DNA of 64,000 bases from Ralstonia sp. RRA (GTDB lineage: Bacteria; Pseudomonadota; Gammaproteobacteria; Burkholderiales; Burkholderiaceae): the NCBI RefSeq assembly GCF_037023145.1, contig NZ_CP146091.1:2914001-2978000 (forward strand). Reading direction: 5' to 3'. Below, piece by piece: positions 18,041 to 26,498 of the stretch (positions within the stretch are counted from its first letter, which is position 1; the number at the start of each line of letters is the position of its first letter). Both the position numbers and the translations under genes were made by a program. The notes under the pieces were generated by a model, which saw only the letters and a program-made list of their open reading frames with translations, was not told the DNA's origin and did not search any database.

Positions 18041-19540
18041 ATGGCATCCGCGCCACGTCTCGCCGCCCGCTGTCCCAATTGCCAAACCGCATTCCGCGTC
18101 GTCGCCGACCAGCTTCGGCTACGGGGCGGACTCGTCCGTTGCGGGCGCTGCAATCACGTCTTTGACGGACGCGCGCATCTGATCGAGCTGGGCGCTACGC
18201 CCACGCCGCCGACAGCAACACCCGCCACCCCAGCACCGCAGCAAGCGGATCCACGTGTACCGGCCGTCGGAACCACGCCTGCACCCGTACCCGCAGAGCC
18301 TTCCACTCCGCCGACTGAGGCACCAGCCGAAGCTTCTCCGGCAACGCCCACGGCCGAAGACGACCACGGCTTCGGCATGACGCTGATCTGGGAAGAAGAC
18401 GTTGCCGAAGACGGCGTCGCCGAAGTGCATCTGGGCGAAGTCGAAGGTGCGACGCCAATTCCCGACGCGCATCCCACCGCTCCCGATACGCGTCCGCTGG
18501 CGGATGAAGCTCCGGCCGAAGCAGAAGCAGAAGCCGCAGAGGAACCCGCACCGGCAGCCATTGAACCCGCTGCCGACGTACCTACCGCTGCTCCCGCCGA
18601 GCCGGAACCGCCCGCAGCACCGGCAGATCCGTTCCACGGCCTACCGCCGATCCGTGAATTCGAGGACGACGAAGATGCGTTCGCGGCGGCCCTGCCCAAG
18701 CAACCGTCGGCAGATTTGCCGCCCGCGCCGGCCGTCACACGCGTACCCGCGCCTGCGGTAACGAAGCCCGAAACGCCCGCACCCGCACCAGCACCCGCCG
18801 CCGCAGAGAACCAGGACAAGCACGATTCGGTCTGGATGCGTCACGAGACCGATCCGCACACGATGTTTGCGCCGGTGCCGCGCCGGAACCAGCACGCGCG
18901 CCGCGCGCATGATGAACACGACGGCCCGACGCCGCAGCGTACGCTGACCGGCGCACCACGTCCGCGCAAGGCGCGCGGGCCGAACCACGGTGTCTCGGCC
19001 GCCACACTCGATTTCCTGCGTGCCGCGCAGGCGCGTGAGCAGGTGCGCAAGTCGACCGGGCGCCGTGCGATGGCGCGTATTGCGCTCGGATTCCTGATCG
19101 TGTTGGCCGCGGCACAGGTGCTCTTCCTTGGCCGTTCGGAAATCGCCCGCCGCGTGCCGTCCACACGCCCGTTGTGGGAAGTGCTGTGCCAGCCGCTGCA
19201 TTGCAAGATCGCCCCGCCGCGCGACCTCGACGCACTGCAGATCGAATCGTCGCAACTGCAGCGCCAGGAAGGTGATGCGTCCGACCAGTACGTGCTGACC
19301 GCTACGCTTCGCAACCGTGCGGGCAACCCGGTCGCCTTGCCGGCCATCGAGCTGGTGACGACCGATCTACAGGACCAGCTGCTCTCGCGACGCGCGCTGC
19401 TGCCCAACGACTACCTGAACCCGACCGACAGTGCATACGGCACGTCAGGTCTGCCCGCCCGCGCCGAACTGCCGATTCGGGTACGATTCCAGTCCCAGCG
19501 CCCGACGGCCAACTACCGGGTCCTGATTTTTTACCCCTGA
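18041..19540 (+). CDS. Zinc-ribbon and DUF3426 domain membrane protein
   Basis: A 499-residue protein. Residues 6-45 form an MJ0042-type zinc ribbon (ARCPNCQTAFRVV, then VRCGRCNHVFDG; four Cys). Next is a 220-residue low-complexity Ala/Pro/Glu-rich spacer, a basic segment, one membrane helix (IALGFLIVLAAAQVLFL near 347) and a C-terminal periplasmic DUF3426 domain with LHCKIAPPRDLDALQIESSQ-like sequence. The family is common in betaproteobacteria next to prmA, with no known function. Start is ATG at 18041; an in-frame TTG nine bases upstream is less likely. Confidence 0.85.
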   Translation: MASAPRLAARCPNCQTAFRVVADQLRLRGGLVRCGRCNHVFDGRAHLIELGATPTPPTATPATPAPQQADPRVPAVGTTPAPVPAEPSTPPTEAPAEASPATPTAEDDHGFGMTLIWEEDVAEDGVAEVHLGEVEGATPIPDAHPTAPDTRPLADEAPAEAEAEAAEEPAPAAIEPAADVPTAAPAEPEPPAAPADPFHGLPPIREFEDDEDAFAAALPKQPSADLPPAPAVTRVPAPAVTKPETPAPAPAPAAAENQDKHDSVWMRHETDPHTMFAPVPRRNQHARRAHDEHDGPTPQRTLTGAPRPRKARGPNHGVSAATLDFLRAAQAREQVRKSTGRRAMARIALGFLIVLAAAQVLFLGRSEIARRVPSTRPLWEVLCQPLHCKIAPPRDLDALQIESSQLQRQEGDASDQYVLTATLRNRAGNPVALPAIELVTTDLQDQLLSRRALLPNDYLNPTDSAYGTSGLPARAELPIRVRFQSQRPTANYRVLIFYP

Positions 19541-19557
19541 ATTTTCACCCCTGGCCT

Positions 19558-19660
19558 AGAGCCGCTAACAAGACCCACCTGGCTAGGCGTGCCGACGCAG
19601 ACAGTACTGGAGTACGGCAAGGAGGCGCAACGACGCCAGGCGGGTTTTGTTAGCGGCTCT
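19558..19660. repeat. Hairpin repeat, CGCTAACA/TGTTAGCG family, copy 1
   Basis: Two 26-base arms (19558-19583 and 19635-19660) are inverted copies with two differences, both G-T wobbles in RNA. The interior (about 50 bases) has its own short complementarity (GTACTGGAGTAC, CGCAACGACGCC). It fills the space between the DUF3426 gene and tpx. The outer CGCTAACA...TTTTGTTAGCG is shared with the shorter hairpin at 57863-57924, so a dispersed family is likely. No target-site duplication is apparent. Confidence 0.7.
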
Positions 19661-19695
19661 GACCCCCAACACGCATCAAAGGAAGGAGTAACACC

Positions 19696-20196
19696 ATGGC
19701 AAACGTGACCCTTGGCGGCAACCCGATCGAAGTCGGCGGCCAATTCCCGTCGGCTGGCGCGAAGGCCCCGGCATTCACGCTGGTTGGCAAAGACCTGAAG
19801 GACGTGTCGCTGGCTGACTTTGCCGGCAAGCGCAAAGTCCTGAACATCGTGCCGAGCCTGGACACCCCGGTGTGCGCCACCTCCACGCGCAAGTTCAACG
19901 AAGCCGCTGCCAAGCTGGACAACACGGTGGTGTTCTCGATCTCGGCTGACCTGCCGTTCGCGGCCGGCCGCTTCTGCGCGACTGAAGGCATCGAGAACGT
20001 CGTGCCGCTGTCGACCTTCCGTGACAAGGGCTTCAAGCAAGCCTACGGCGTCGACATCACGTCGGGCCCGCTGGCCGGTGTGACCGCCCGCGCCGTGGTC
20101 GTGCTCGATGCCAACGACAACGTCCTGTACTCGCAGCTCGTGCCCGAGATCAAGGAAGAGCCGAACTACGACGCCGCCCTGGCCGCGCTGAAGTAA
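19696..20196 (+). CDS. tpx: Thiol peroxidase (Tpx)
   Basis: A 166-residue atypical 2-Cys peroxiredoxin reducing hydrogen and organic peroxides with thioredoxin. [19 protein letters not shown] near residue 33, the peroxidatic Cys in [15 protein letters not shown] near 62 and the resolving Cys in [13 protein letters not shown] near 96 are in their family positions. A strong AAGGAAGGAG ribosome site precedes the ATG. Stands alone between the hairpin repeat at 19558-19660 and its own weak terminator. Confidence 0.97.
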   Translation: MANVTLGGNPIEVGGQFPSAGAKAPAFTLVGKDLKDVSLADFAGKRKVLNIVPSLDTPVCATSTRKFNEAAAKLDNTVVFSISADLPFAAGRFCATEGIENVVPLSTFRDKGFKQAYGVDITSGPLAGVTARAVVVLDANDNVLYSQLVPEIKEEPNYDAALAALK

Positions 20197-20214
20197 GCTC
20201 ACTCGTATTGCCGT

Positions 20215-20267
20215 GAGACCGGCCTCCGGTCTCGCATTTATCACACGGCCGTCCGCTTGGACGGCCG
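20215..20267 (+). terminator. Tandem hairpins after tpx
   Basis: GAGACCGG/CCGGTCTC (20215-20222/20226-20233) is followed by GCATTTATC, a poor U-tract, and then by CGGCCGTCC/GGACGGCCG (20246-20254/20259-20267) without any U-tract. Together they could end tpx transcription, though not as strongly as a textbook terminator. Confidence 0.5.
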
Positions 20268-20291
20268 CGTTCACATCTGGAGCCTTCCAAT

Positions 20292-21227
20292 ATGGCCAGC
20301 GTGATCTGCGGCTCGGTTGCCTACGACACCATCATGACGTTCGACGGGCACTTCCGTGAACACATCCTGCCGGACAAAATCCACATTCTTAACGTCTCCT
20401 TTCTGGTGCCGACCATGCGCCGGGAGTTCGGCGGCTGCGCAGGCAACATCGCCTATACGCTCAAGCTGCTCGGCGGCGAGCCCATCATCATGGGCACGGT
20501 CGGCCAGGATGCGGGGCCGTACCTGGATTACCTGAAGAAGCTCGGCATCTCGACCGCGCATGTCACGGAAATTCCGGACACGTTCACGGCACAGGCCATG
20601 ATCACGACCGACCGCGACAACAACCAGATCACCGCGTTCCACCCGGGCGCGATGAGCCAGTCGAGCGTGAATTCGGTCAAGGATGCGCTGCCGGCCAAGC
20701 TGGGTCTGGTCGGCCCCGACAGCCGCGACGGCATGCTGCACCACGCCACACAATTTGCCGAATCCGGCGTGCCGTTCATCTTCGACCTGGGCCAGGCGAT
20801 GCCGCTGTTTGACGGCGCCGACCTCCGTCGCTTCGTTGAACTCGCCACGTACGTGGTGGTCAATGACTACGAAGCGCAGGTCATGCTGTCACGCACGGGC
20901 TACAGTGCGACGGAGCTTGCGCAACGCGTCGAGGCTTTCATCGTCACGCGCGGGGAAGAAGGGGCGGAAATTCACGCCGGCGGCAAGCAGTACACTATTC
21001 CGGTCGTGCCGGCCGAACGTGTGGTCGACCCGACCGGTTGCGGCGACGCCTTCCGCGGCGGCCTGCTCTACAGCATCGAGAACGGTCTGGATTGGGAAAC
21101 CACCGGCCGGCTCGCCAGCCTGATGGGCTCCCTCAAGATCGCTTGCCAAGGCCCGCAGAATCACGGCCTGCCCGTCGACGAGATTGCCCGACGCTTCGAA
21201 TCTGCTTTCGGGTACCGGTATCAATAA
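20292..21227 (+). CDS. PfkB-family carbohydrate/nucleoside kinase
   Basis: A 311-residue ribokinase-fold kinase. GGCAGNIAYTLKLLGGEP near residue 45 is the substrate-binding signature, and VVDPTGCGDAFRGGLLY near 245 holds the catalytic Asp and anion hole. Betaproteobacterial members of this group are usually annotated as adenosine or sugar kinases, and the sequence does not settle which. GGAG lies about 10 bp before the ATG. The next gene begins 9 bp later, so they may be co-transcribed. Confidence 0.88.
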   Translation: MASVICGSVAYDTIMTFDGHFREHILPDKIHILNVSFLVPTMRREFGGCAGNIAYTLKLLGGEPIIMGTVGQDAGPYLDYLKKLGISTAHVTEIPDTFTAQAMITTDRDNNQITAFHPGAMSQSSVNSVKDALPAKLGLVGPDSRDGMLHHATQFAESGVPFIFDLGQAMPLFDGADLRRFVELATYVVVNDYEAQVMLSRTGYSATELAQRVEAFIVTRGEEGAEIHAGGKQYTIPVVPAERVVDPTGCGDAFRGGLLYSIENGLDWETTGRLASLMGSLKIACQGPQNHGLPVDEIARRFESAFGYRYQ

Positions 21228-21236
21228 GGAATGAAC

Positions 21237-21704
21237 ATGAAACCCATCTATCGCATCGGCGCTGCGACCATGCTGGTCGCCGCCCTTGGCCTGCAAGGCT
21301 GCGCCATGGGCACCAACTCCAACAGCGCCTATACCTCGGGGCAGGCGCAGCGCGAGCAGACCGTGCGCTTCGGCACGGTGGATTCGGTCCGCAACGTCGT
21401 GATCGATCGCGAGCAGACCGGCGTGGGCACGATTGCCGGCGGCGCCATCGGCGGCATCGGTTCCGCAGCTGCCATTGGCCGCGGCAACGGTTCGGTGGCA
21501 GCGGGTGTGCTGGGTGCGATTCTGGGTGGCGTTGCAGGCAGCGCGATCGAAGGTCAGATGAACAAGCGCCCCGGCCTGGAAATCACCGTCAAGCTGGACA
21601 ACGGCGAGTACCGCGCTATCACGCAAGACGCCGACGAGGCCTTCCGCCCCGGCGAGCGTGTACGCCTGCTGTCGTCGGGCGGCGTGACTCGCGTGACGCA
21701 CTGA
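21237..21704 (+). CDS. Glycine-zipper 2TM-domain outer-membrane lipoprotein (SlyB-like)
   Basis: A 155-residue lipoprotein: signal peptide with lipobox LGLQGC (Cys near residue 22), a polar region, then a glycine zipper (TIAGGAIGGIGSAAAIG and AAGVLGAILGGVAGSAI, about residues 63-104) and a beta-rich C-terminus. The layout fits the Rick_17kDa/SlyB-type group that sits in the outer membrane. The ATG at 21237 has AAGGA at the right distance; the ATG at 21231 would abut it and is rejected. A strong terminator follows. Confidence 0.88.
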   Translation: MKPIYRIGAATMLVAALGLQGCAMGTNSNSAYTSGQAQREQTVRFGTVDSVRNVVIDREQTGVGTIAGGAIGGIGSAAAIGRGNGSVAAGVLGAILGGVAGSAIEGQMNKRPGLEITVKLDNGEYRAITQDADEAFRPGERVRLLSSGGVTRVTH

Positions 21705-21749
21705 TCGATCGCTGGCCGATTGGGCTGGCGACATGACGCATCAGCAAGA

Positions 21750-21782
21750 CCGCATCGGCATCGCGCCGGTGCGGTTTTTTTT
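21750..21782 (+). terminator. Rho-independent terminator after the glycine-zipper lipoprotein
   Basis: A 10-bp stem, CCGCATCGGC (21750-21759) with GCCGGTGCGG (21765-21774; one G-T pair), closes a short loop and is followed by eight Ts. Confidence 0.9.
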
Positions 21783-21818
21783 GCATGCGAAAGACGCTCA
21801 GCCCATCGCACGGACAAC

Positions 21819-21853
21819 AAAAAGCCCGCCGGGGCGTGAGCCGATCGGCGGGC
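21819..21853 (-). terminator. Rho-independent terminator for the histone H1-like gene
   Basis: Read on the minus strand, GCCCGCCG...CGGCGGGC (arms 21824-21831 and 21846-21853) is followed by TTTTTGTTG. It lies about 105 bp past the stop of the leftward gene at 21958, so the mRNA has a fairly long 3' end. Confidence 0.8.
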
Positions 21854-21957
21854 GGTGCAAGACACCAGGTCTTGCGGACCGGATACGCTGTATCCGATCA
21901 GGTGGGCGCGACCAGCGCGCCGCTGTGGTCCCGGAGGATCACCGTCGCAAGAATGAC

Positions 21958-22566
21958 TTACGGACGGTTGCCAGTCGGGAACGGCCATGCAGCAGCCGGG
22001 TTCAGCGCGGTCTTGGCAGCGGGTGCAGCAGCAGGTGCAACGGCCGGAGCAGCAGCGGGCTTAGCGACAGCCTTCTTCGCCGGAGCCTTCTTCGCAGCAG
22101 GCTTGGCAGCAGCCTTCTTAGCAGCCGGAGCCTTCTTGGCAGCCGGAGCCTTCTTCGCAGCAGGCTTAGCAGCAGCCTTCTTGGCAGCCGGTGCCTTCTT
22201 GGCAGCAACCTTCTTCACTGCAGCCTTCTTGGCAGCCGGTGCCTTCTTGGCAGCAACCTTCTTCACTGCAGCCTTCTTAGCTGCCGGTGCCTTCTTGGCG
22301 GCAACCTTCTTCACTGCGGCCTTCTTAGCTGCCGGTGCCTTCTTGGCAGCAACCTTCTTCACTGCGGCCTTCTTGGCTGCCGGTGCCTTCTTGGCAACGA
22401 CCTTCTTAGCTGCAACCTTCTTGGCAGCAACCTTCTTTGCCGGTGCCTTCTTGGCGGCCGGAGCAGCCTTCTTTGCAGCGACCTTCTTAGCGGCCGGAGC
22501 CTTCTTCGCAGCGGCCTTCTTGGCCGGGGCCTTGGCGGCCGGTTTCTTCTTAGCAGCAGTTGCCAT
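21958..22566 (-). CDS. Histone H1-like Lys/Ala/Pro-rich DNA-binding protein
   Basis: A 202-residue, extremely basic protein built of AAKK/APAAKK units, like the H1-type nucleoid proteins of betaproteobacteria and the C-terminal tail of eukaryotic H1. Four perfect 16-residue units KKAPAAKKAAVKKVAA occupy the middle, encoded by a 48-bp tandem repeat. The last 35 residues are Ala/Pro-rich and uncharged, ending AAAWPFPTGNRP. AAGGAG precedes the ATG at 22566; the longer frame upstream has no family character. Likely binds DNA non-specifically and compacts the nucleoid. A large gap with unusual composition lies upstream. Confidence 0.9.
   Translation of the reverse strand: MATAAKKKPAAKAPAKKAAAKKAPAAKKVAAKKAAPAAKKAPAKKVAAKKVAAKKVVAKKAPAAKKAAVKKVAAKKAPAAKKAAVKKVAAKKAPAAKKAAVKKVAAKKAPAAKKAAVKKVAAKKAPAAKKAAAKPAAKKAPAAKKAPAAKKAAAKPAAKKAPAKKAVAKPAAAPAVAPAAAPAAKTALNPAAAWPFPTGNRP
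22208..22399 (-). repeat. Four-copy 48-bp tandem repeat inside the H1-like gene
   Basis: Units start at 22208, 22256, 22304 and 22352, each 48 bp and nearly identical, differing at a few third positions. Each encodes 16 residues in frame, so unit gain or loss would change protein length without breaking the frame. Confidence 0.9.
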
Positions 22567-23159
22567 GGGAAACTCCTTCGAGATTGGGTATCGAACTATC
22601 GAGATTGAGCAACCCGACCGGCCCGATCCCACGATGCATTGGCATCGCCAGACCAACCGAGCGAGCGATTCATCGGCGCGCCACCAAACTGCAGTCGCAC
22701 GCTAATGAATTCGGTAGGAAGACCCGCAACCCGCGCGGTGGACGCACGCAGCAAGTTGCACACCTCGGCCGGGCACACACGCGCAGCCGCAGCCGGCCGG
22801 ACAAACTGCATCCGGCGAGTCTTCATCAATTGAGAGAACCGGGGCATCGTGGCCACACCGGTTGAAACCTGATCTTGCGCGAGTCGCTGTGTAGAGTGCA
22901 AAGCCGCTTGCAGCGTGACTTTGCGGACAGCGGAAATCTGGAGAGCGCGCGTTTTCTTTTGGGGGTAGTACGCCCATCCCAACGAAGGGATCGCAGAGAC
23001 GGCACCGAGTTCAAACAGCCCTGTCGGCGTGGCGTGCATCAAAGTGGTTACGCTCCTCGACTACCTTTCACTTGCCGCTTGCTTGGAAGTTCATCGTCGT
23101 TGATCGCGCGAACCGTCCTTGCATCGAAGTCAACGTCTTGTCAAGGCGAATCATAATTC
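22567..23159. other. Non-coding stretch upstream of the H1-like gene
   Basis: Only short, mutually overlapping open frames without ribosome sites or family-like sequence are seen. It must hold the promoter of the leftward H1-like gene, but I cannot point to a convincing -35/-10 pair. Composition is ordinary up to about 23100. Confidence 0.6.
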
Positions 23160-23960
23160 GTTTGCGCGGTGATGTTAAGAGATTTATGCAAAAAGCGCGG
23201 CGAGTTTTGGTGAAGGATTGCGCCGCGTCTGTGCGTCGTCGCGATTTGGATCGCGCACGCATGCATGTCGACCTCTCGAATGCGCATTTTCTTGCGTCGT
23301 GACATCACGTCAACGCGTTGCTTCGCGCAGACACTCGCTTCCCGCGAACCCAATGTTCATGCCGGTTTACAGCAACACGCAATGTTGCGACCGTCTCGCT
23401 CGCAAGCATGCACGCGCGCAACGCGTGCACTCTGCGATGTCGTGTGTGTCGGTTGCGCGAGCAGCGCGATGCGTGTCTAAAAAAACGATGCGCGGATACG
23501 ACAACGCGCGCGATTTTTTCGCGCGATGGCACGCAATCGACGCGCGACACGCATGCACATCGACACGTTGAGCGTGTTCATCGACATCGATGACGCGCTT
23601 CTCACTCACGCCTCGCTCGCGTGCAACGCGCGATGTGCGAGCACGATGCAATCGCGATGACCAACACGGCCGACGCAACGCATGCTCGTGCCGCAATTCG
23701 CGTGCCGCGCATCGGATGCGTGATCGCCGAGGGCGGGATGCGTGTCGAGGTGAACCGCGTCGGCGCATTCGCATCGATGTCGATGCGAGAGGACGCACCA
23801 ACGTCGTCGTGCATGTCGGTGAACGCGCAAACGAACATATGCACATGCATCGTGGGCACAAACGCGCGATCACAGCGACGCACGCACGCGCCGACATGTC
23901 GCTCATCGCGGGAAAACCCTGTTCAGCAGCGACTGAAAACCGCGCGCGATCGCGTTTGAA
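23160..23960. other. CGCG-rich, alternating purine/pyrimidine non-coding island
   Basis: About 800 bp dense in CGCG (about 38 overlapping occurrences by hand count, against roughly 8 expected at this GC content), GCATGC and GATCGCG words, forming long alternating purine-pyrimidine runs such as those near 23259-23272, 23404-23430 and 23545-23560. All six frames yield only Arg/His/Cys/Ala-rich translations with no family resemblance, consistent with non-coding DNA. Such runs favour Z-DNA under supercoiling. Function unknown. Confidence 0.6.
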
Positions 23961-24337
23961 ACGAGGCGGTTTTGCGACGATAGAAGGATTGTTCTACGGC
24001 AATCCGGGCGCCAACTTTGCTGCAGCGTCGATACTCCGAGACCAGCTTCAGCTGGCGTTTTACACGGATCGACCTAGTTGGAATGCTGCAATCGCATATC
24101 GGCGTGTCAGGTTGGCGCTGATTGTCATGCCATTCAGTTTCACTTCACGATCCGATCACCACGTCAGCACGGCATCGATCGCGCGGCGTGGTGCGGACCG
24201 GCGCGTGGTCCGCGATGAGACAGGGAAGTCGTTGCCAACCCCACGTGTCAGACACGCGGTGAGCAAGCTACCCGACGAAGAAAGAGCGCAAGACAGAAGG
24301 GGTCCAACAGAAGCGTTCTAAGCAGTGGAGGCACAAG
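23961..24337. other. Leader region before the lipoprotein pair; no gene seen
   Basis: Composition returns to normal. A small hairpin CCAGC-TTCA-GCTGG at 24042-24055 followed by CGTTTTA could end a short transcript coming from the CGCG-rich island, but the U-tract is weak. The region presumably holds the promoter of the gene at 24338; I see no clear hexamer pair. Confidence 0.4.
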
Positions 24338-25180
24338 ATGCGCGATCCAGCGTTCTTGTTCAGTTCGAACCCACCGGAGTGTGGGGTTTTCCCGCGGCTC
24401 CAGCGTCATGCGTTGCGCCGGATGCCTTGCGCTCTGGCAACTGCGTCGCTGGCATTGCTGGCCGGGTGTGCGAATTCGGGCAGTGGTGACATGGGAACGT
24501 CGCTAGGCGGCGGCAGCGATGCGCGATCGAAGCCGACGATTACGGCGTCGAGTTCGCCCACGTGGTCGAACAGCAACGGCAGCGGCACCACATCGGGCAG
24601 CACCGGCAGCACGTCGAGCGGTAGCACGCCGATCGCGACGCTGACCGGTCCGGTCGAGCAGGTGACGACGACCACCGTGGCAGCCATCGTACCGCTCACG
24701 ACCACGCTGACTTCCGCTACGCAAACACTGGGCGCGGCAACAGGTCTGGGCACGCCGGTCGGCGGTGTGCTGACGACACTGGGCAGCGCACTCGGCAGCG
24801 AAGGCAAGACGATCACCACGGCTGGCAAGGGCGATGCGTTGGTGTCGACGCTGGGCAATGCGGTGACTGCGCTCGGCGCGATCACCGGCGGGCTGTCGGC
24901 GGTGATCACGCCGACTGCGCCTTCTGCCGGCGGCGGCGCTACTGCGCCGGGCAACGCACTCGCTGGTGCGCTGCCTGGTGGGCTCGGCGGCGCGCTGGCA
25001 CCGGTGACGACCGCTGTCGGGTCGTTGACGGCGGCGATTCCCGGTGTCGGCACGCTCGGTGGCGGCGCAACCACGAGTTCGCCTGCGAGTGGAATCGGCG
25101 GGCTGGGCAGCATCGGCTCGACGGTCGGCGGACTGGTTGGCGGGCTGCTGTCGGGCACGTCACCCGGTGCACATCGCTGA
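24338..25180 (+). CDS. Gly/Ser/Thr-rich lipoprotein, paralogue 1
   Basis: A 280-residue exported protein. A long N-terminal segment leads to a hydrophobic stretch ending in lipobox LALLAGC (Cys near residue 44). The mature part is a Ser/Thr/Gly linker (SNGSGTTSGSTGSTSSGS), then a Thr/Val-rich segment and a Gly/Ala-rich C-terminus with IGGLGSIGSTVGGLVGGLLSG. Similar proteins in Ralstonia and Burkholderia are labelled collagen-like, but no regular Gly-X-Y triplets are visible. GTGGAGG precedes the ATG at 24338. It resembles the next gene in layout, suggesting duplication. Function unknown. Confidence 0.8.
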   Translation: MRDPAFLFSSNPPECGVFPRLQRHALRRMPCALATASLALLAGCANSGSGDMGTSLGGGSDARSKPTITASSSPTWSNSNGSGTTSGSTGSTSSGSTPIATLTGPVEQVTTTTVAAIVPLTTTLTSATQTLGAATGLGTPVGGVLTTLGSALGSEGKTITTAGKGDALVSTLGNAVTALGAITGGLSAVITPTAPSAGGGATAPGNALAGALPGGLGGALAPVTTAVGSLTAAIPGVGTLGGGATTSSPASGIGGLGSIGSTVGGLVGGLLSGTSPGAHR

Positions 25181-25320
25181 GGGCCTCAGCGCTTAGGAAA
25201 ACTTTCTTTGCATTCGACGGCAAACGCAGGCGGATGCTGCCCACTGGACGCCAGATGCGCGTTCTTCTGACACCCGGTGGTGATTACGCGGTACGGGCCG
25301 CGCTTACAAGGAGACTCACC

Positions 25321-26433
25321 ATGAAGATTCAAACCCCGCTCCAAACCTCTTCTGCTTCGTCATCCGCGTCATCGCGCACGCTGCTGGCGGCGGCCGCACT
25401 GGCCGTGCTCGCGCTGGCCGGTTGCGCCTCGGGTGGCAATCCGAACGGCGATACCACCCCGTCGTCGAACGCCAACAACAGCCCGGGCGCGGTGCCGGTC
25501 GGCAACGTTGCGAGCAACGGCGGCAACGTCGTCACGCAGACCGGCAAGACGGTGAGCGACCTCGGCACGACCATCGGCACCGCATCGGTGCCCATCGTGG
25601 GCGGCACGGCAGCACAGAAGGATCTGGGTGCAACAGTCACCTCCGCCGGCAACACGGTCCAAACGCTGGGCGGTGGCATCAGCAACGGGCTGGGCAAGAT
25701 CGGCTCGACGCCCGACCCGGTCGGCACGACGGTGCAGAGCTCGGGCGACGTGGTGCGCTCGACAGGCGTCACGCTGGTGAATGCTGGGCAAACCGTGAGC
25801 GATCTGGGCGCCGCTGGCAGCCCGCTGGCGCCGCTGAATCCGATCACGTCGCCGGTGGGCAGCGGTGTGTCGGCACTCGGCCAGGTGGCACAAGGCGCCG
25901 GTGGGTTGGTGACCATTGGCACCTCCAGCGGACCGGTGCAGCAGGTCACGCAGCAGTTGAGCAATGCGATCGTGCCGCTGTCTGCACAGGTTGCGGGGGC
26001 GGGTCAGCAGGTGGGCGCGGCAACCATGCTGGGCGCCCCGCTGGCTGGTGCGCTGAACACTGTGGGCGGTGCGCTGCAGAGCGGCGGCGCGCAAGTCGGC
26101 GCAGCCGGCGGCAATGCACTCACGCGTGACGTGGGTGGCCTCGTTGGCGCGGTGGGCAGCACGGTGGCCAGCGCCGGTGGCCTGGTCAACGGCGGTGGCG
26201 GCGGCTCCACCAATCCGCTCGCACCCATCACAAATGCGCTGGGCGGCGGCCTCGGTGGTGCAGCCGGCGGCAGCAATCCGCTGGCGCCGGTCACGGGTGC
26301 CCTGGGTGGTGCAGCCGGCGGTAGCAACCCGCTCGCCCCGATCACGAATGCGCTGGGTGGCGTCACGAACGCCGCCGGCGGCTCCGGCAGCAATCCGCTG
26401 TCCCCCCTGACCGGCGCGCTGAGCGCGCATTGA
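25321..26433 (+). CDS. Gly/Ala-rich repeat lipoprotein, paralogue 2
   Basis: A 370-residue lipoprotein with lipobox LALAGC (Cys near residue 38) preceded by a Ser-rich N-terminus. The mature protein repeats motifs such as GKTVSDLGTTIG/GQTVSDLGAAG and ends in four to five copies of NPLAP(I/V)TxALGG separated by GGAAGGS. This is a low-complexity, probably surface-exposed or periplasm-spanning structure; not true collagen. AAGGAG lies upstream of the ATG. It follows paralogue 1 by 140 bp and precedes the DUF2147 gene by 65 bp. Confidence 0.85.
   Translation: MKIQTPLQTSSASSSASSRTLLAAAALAVLALAGCASGGNPNGDTTPSSNANNSPGAVPVGNVASNGGNVVTQTGKTVSDLGTTIGTASVPIVGGTAAQKDLGATVTSAGNTVQTLGGGISNGLGKIGSTPDPVGTTVQSSGDVVRSTGVTLVNAGQTVSDLGAAGSPLAPLNPITSPVGSGVSALGQVAQGAGGLVTIGTSSGPVQQVTQQLSNAIVPLSAQVAGAGQQVGAATMLGAPLAGALNTVGGALQSGGAQVGAAGGNALTRDVGGLVGAVGSTVASAGGLVNGGGGGSTNPLAPITNALGGGLGGAAGGSNPLAPVTGALGGAAGGSNPLAPITNALGGVTNAAGGSGSNPLSPLTGALSAH
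26205..26430 (+). repeat. In-frame repeats encoding NPLAP(I/V)TxALGG
   Basis: The 3' end of paralogue 2 carries four approximate copies of a short coding repeat (AATCCGCT...GCGCTGGG-type units near 26211, 26275, 26326 and 26391) separated by Gly/Ala spacers. Copies differ at several positions, and spacing is unequal (about 36 to 65 bp). Confidence 0.65.
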
Positions 26434-26498
26434 TCAAGACGATCTGCGCGGCCGATCACCCTCACCGATTTTTTTTACCCTGATAAGGAGACACCACG

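Noticed and set aside
22208-22399. Possible CRISPR array
   Set aside because: The four 48-bp units are contiguous coding repeats without spacers, and no cas genes are present anywhere in the window.
21785-22705. Ala/Phe-rich 306-residue frame opposite the histone H1-like gene
   Set aside because: It translates the complement of the AAKK repeats (AAFLAAGAF units); the minus-strand gene has a ribosome site and a terminator.
23590-24321. 243-residue plus-strand frame through the CGCG-rich island
   Set aside because: Arg/His/Cys-rich, no ribosome site, and several other frames are equally open; the openness follows from the base composition.
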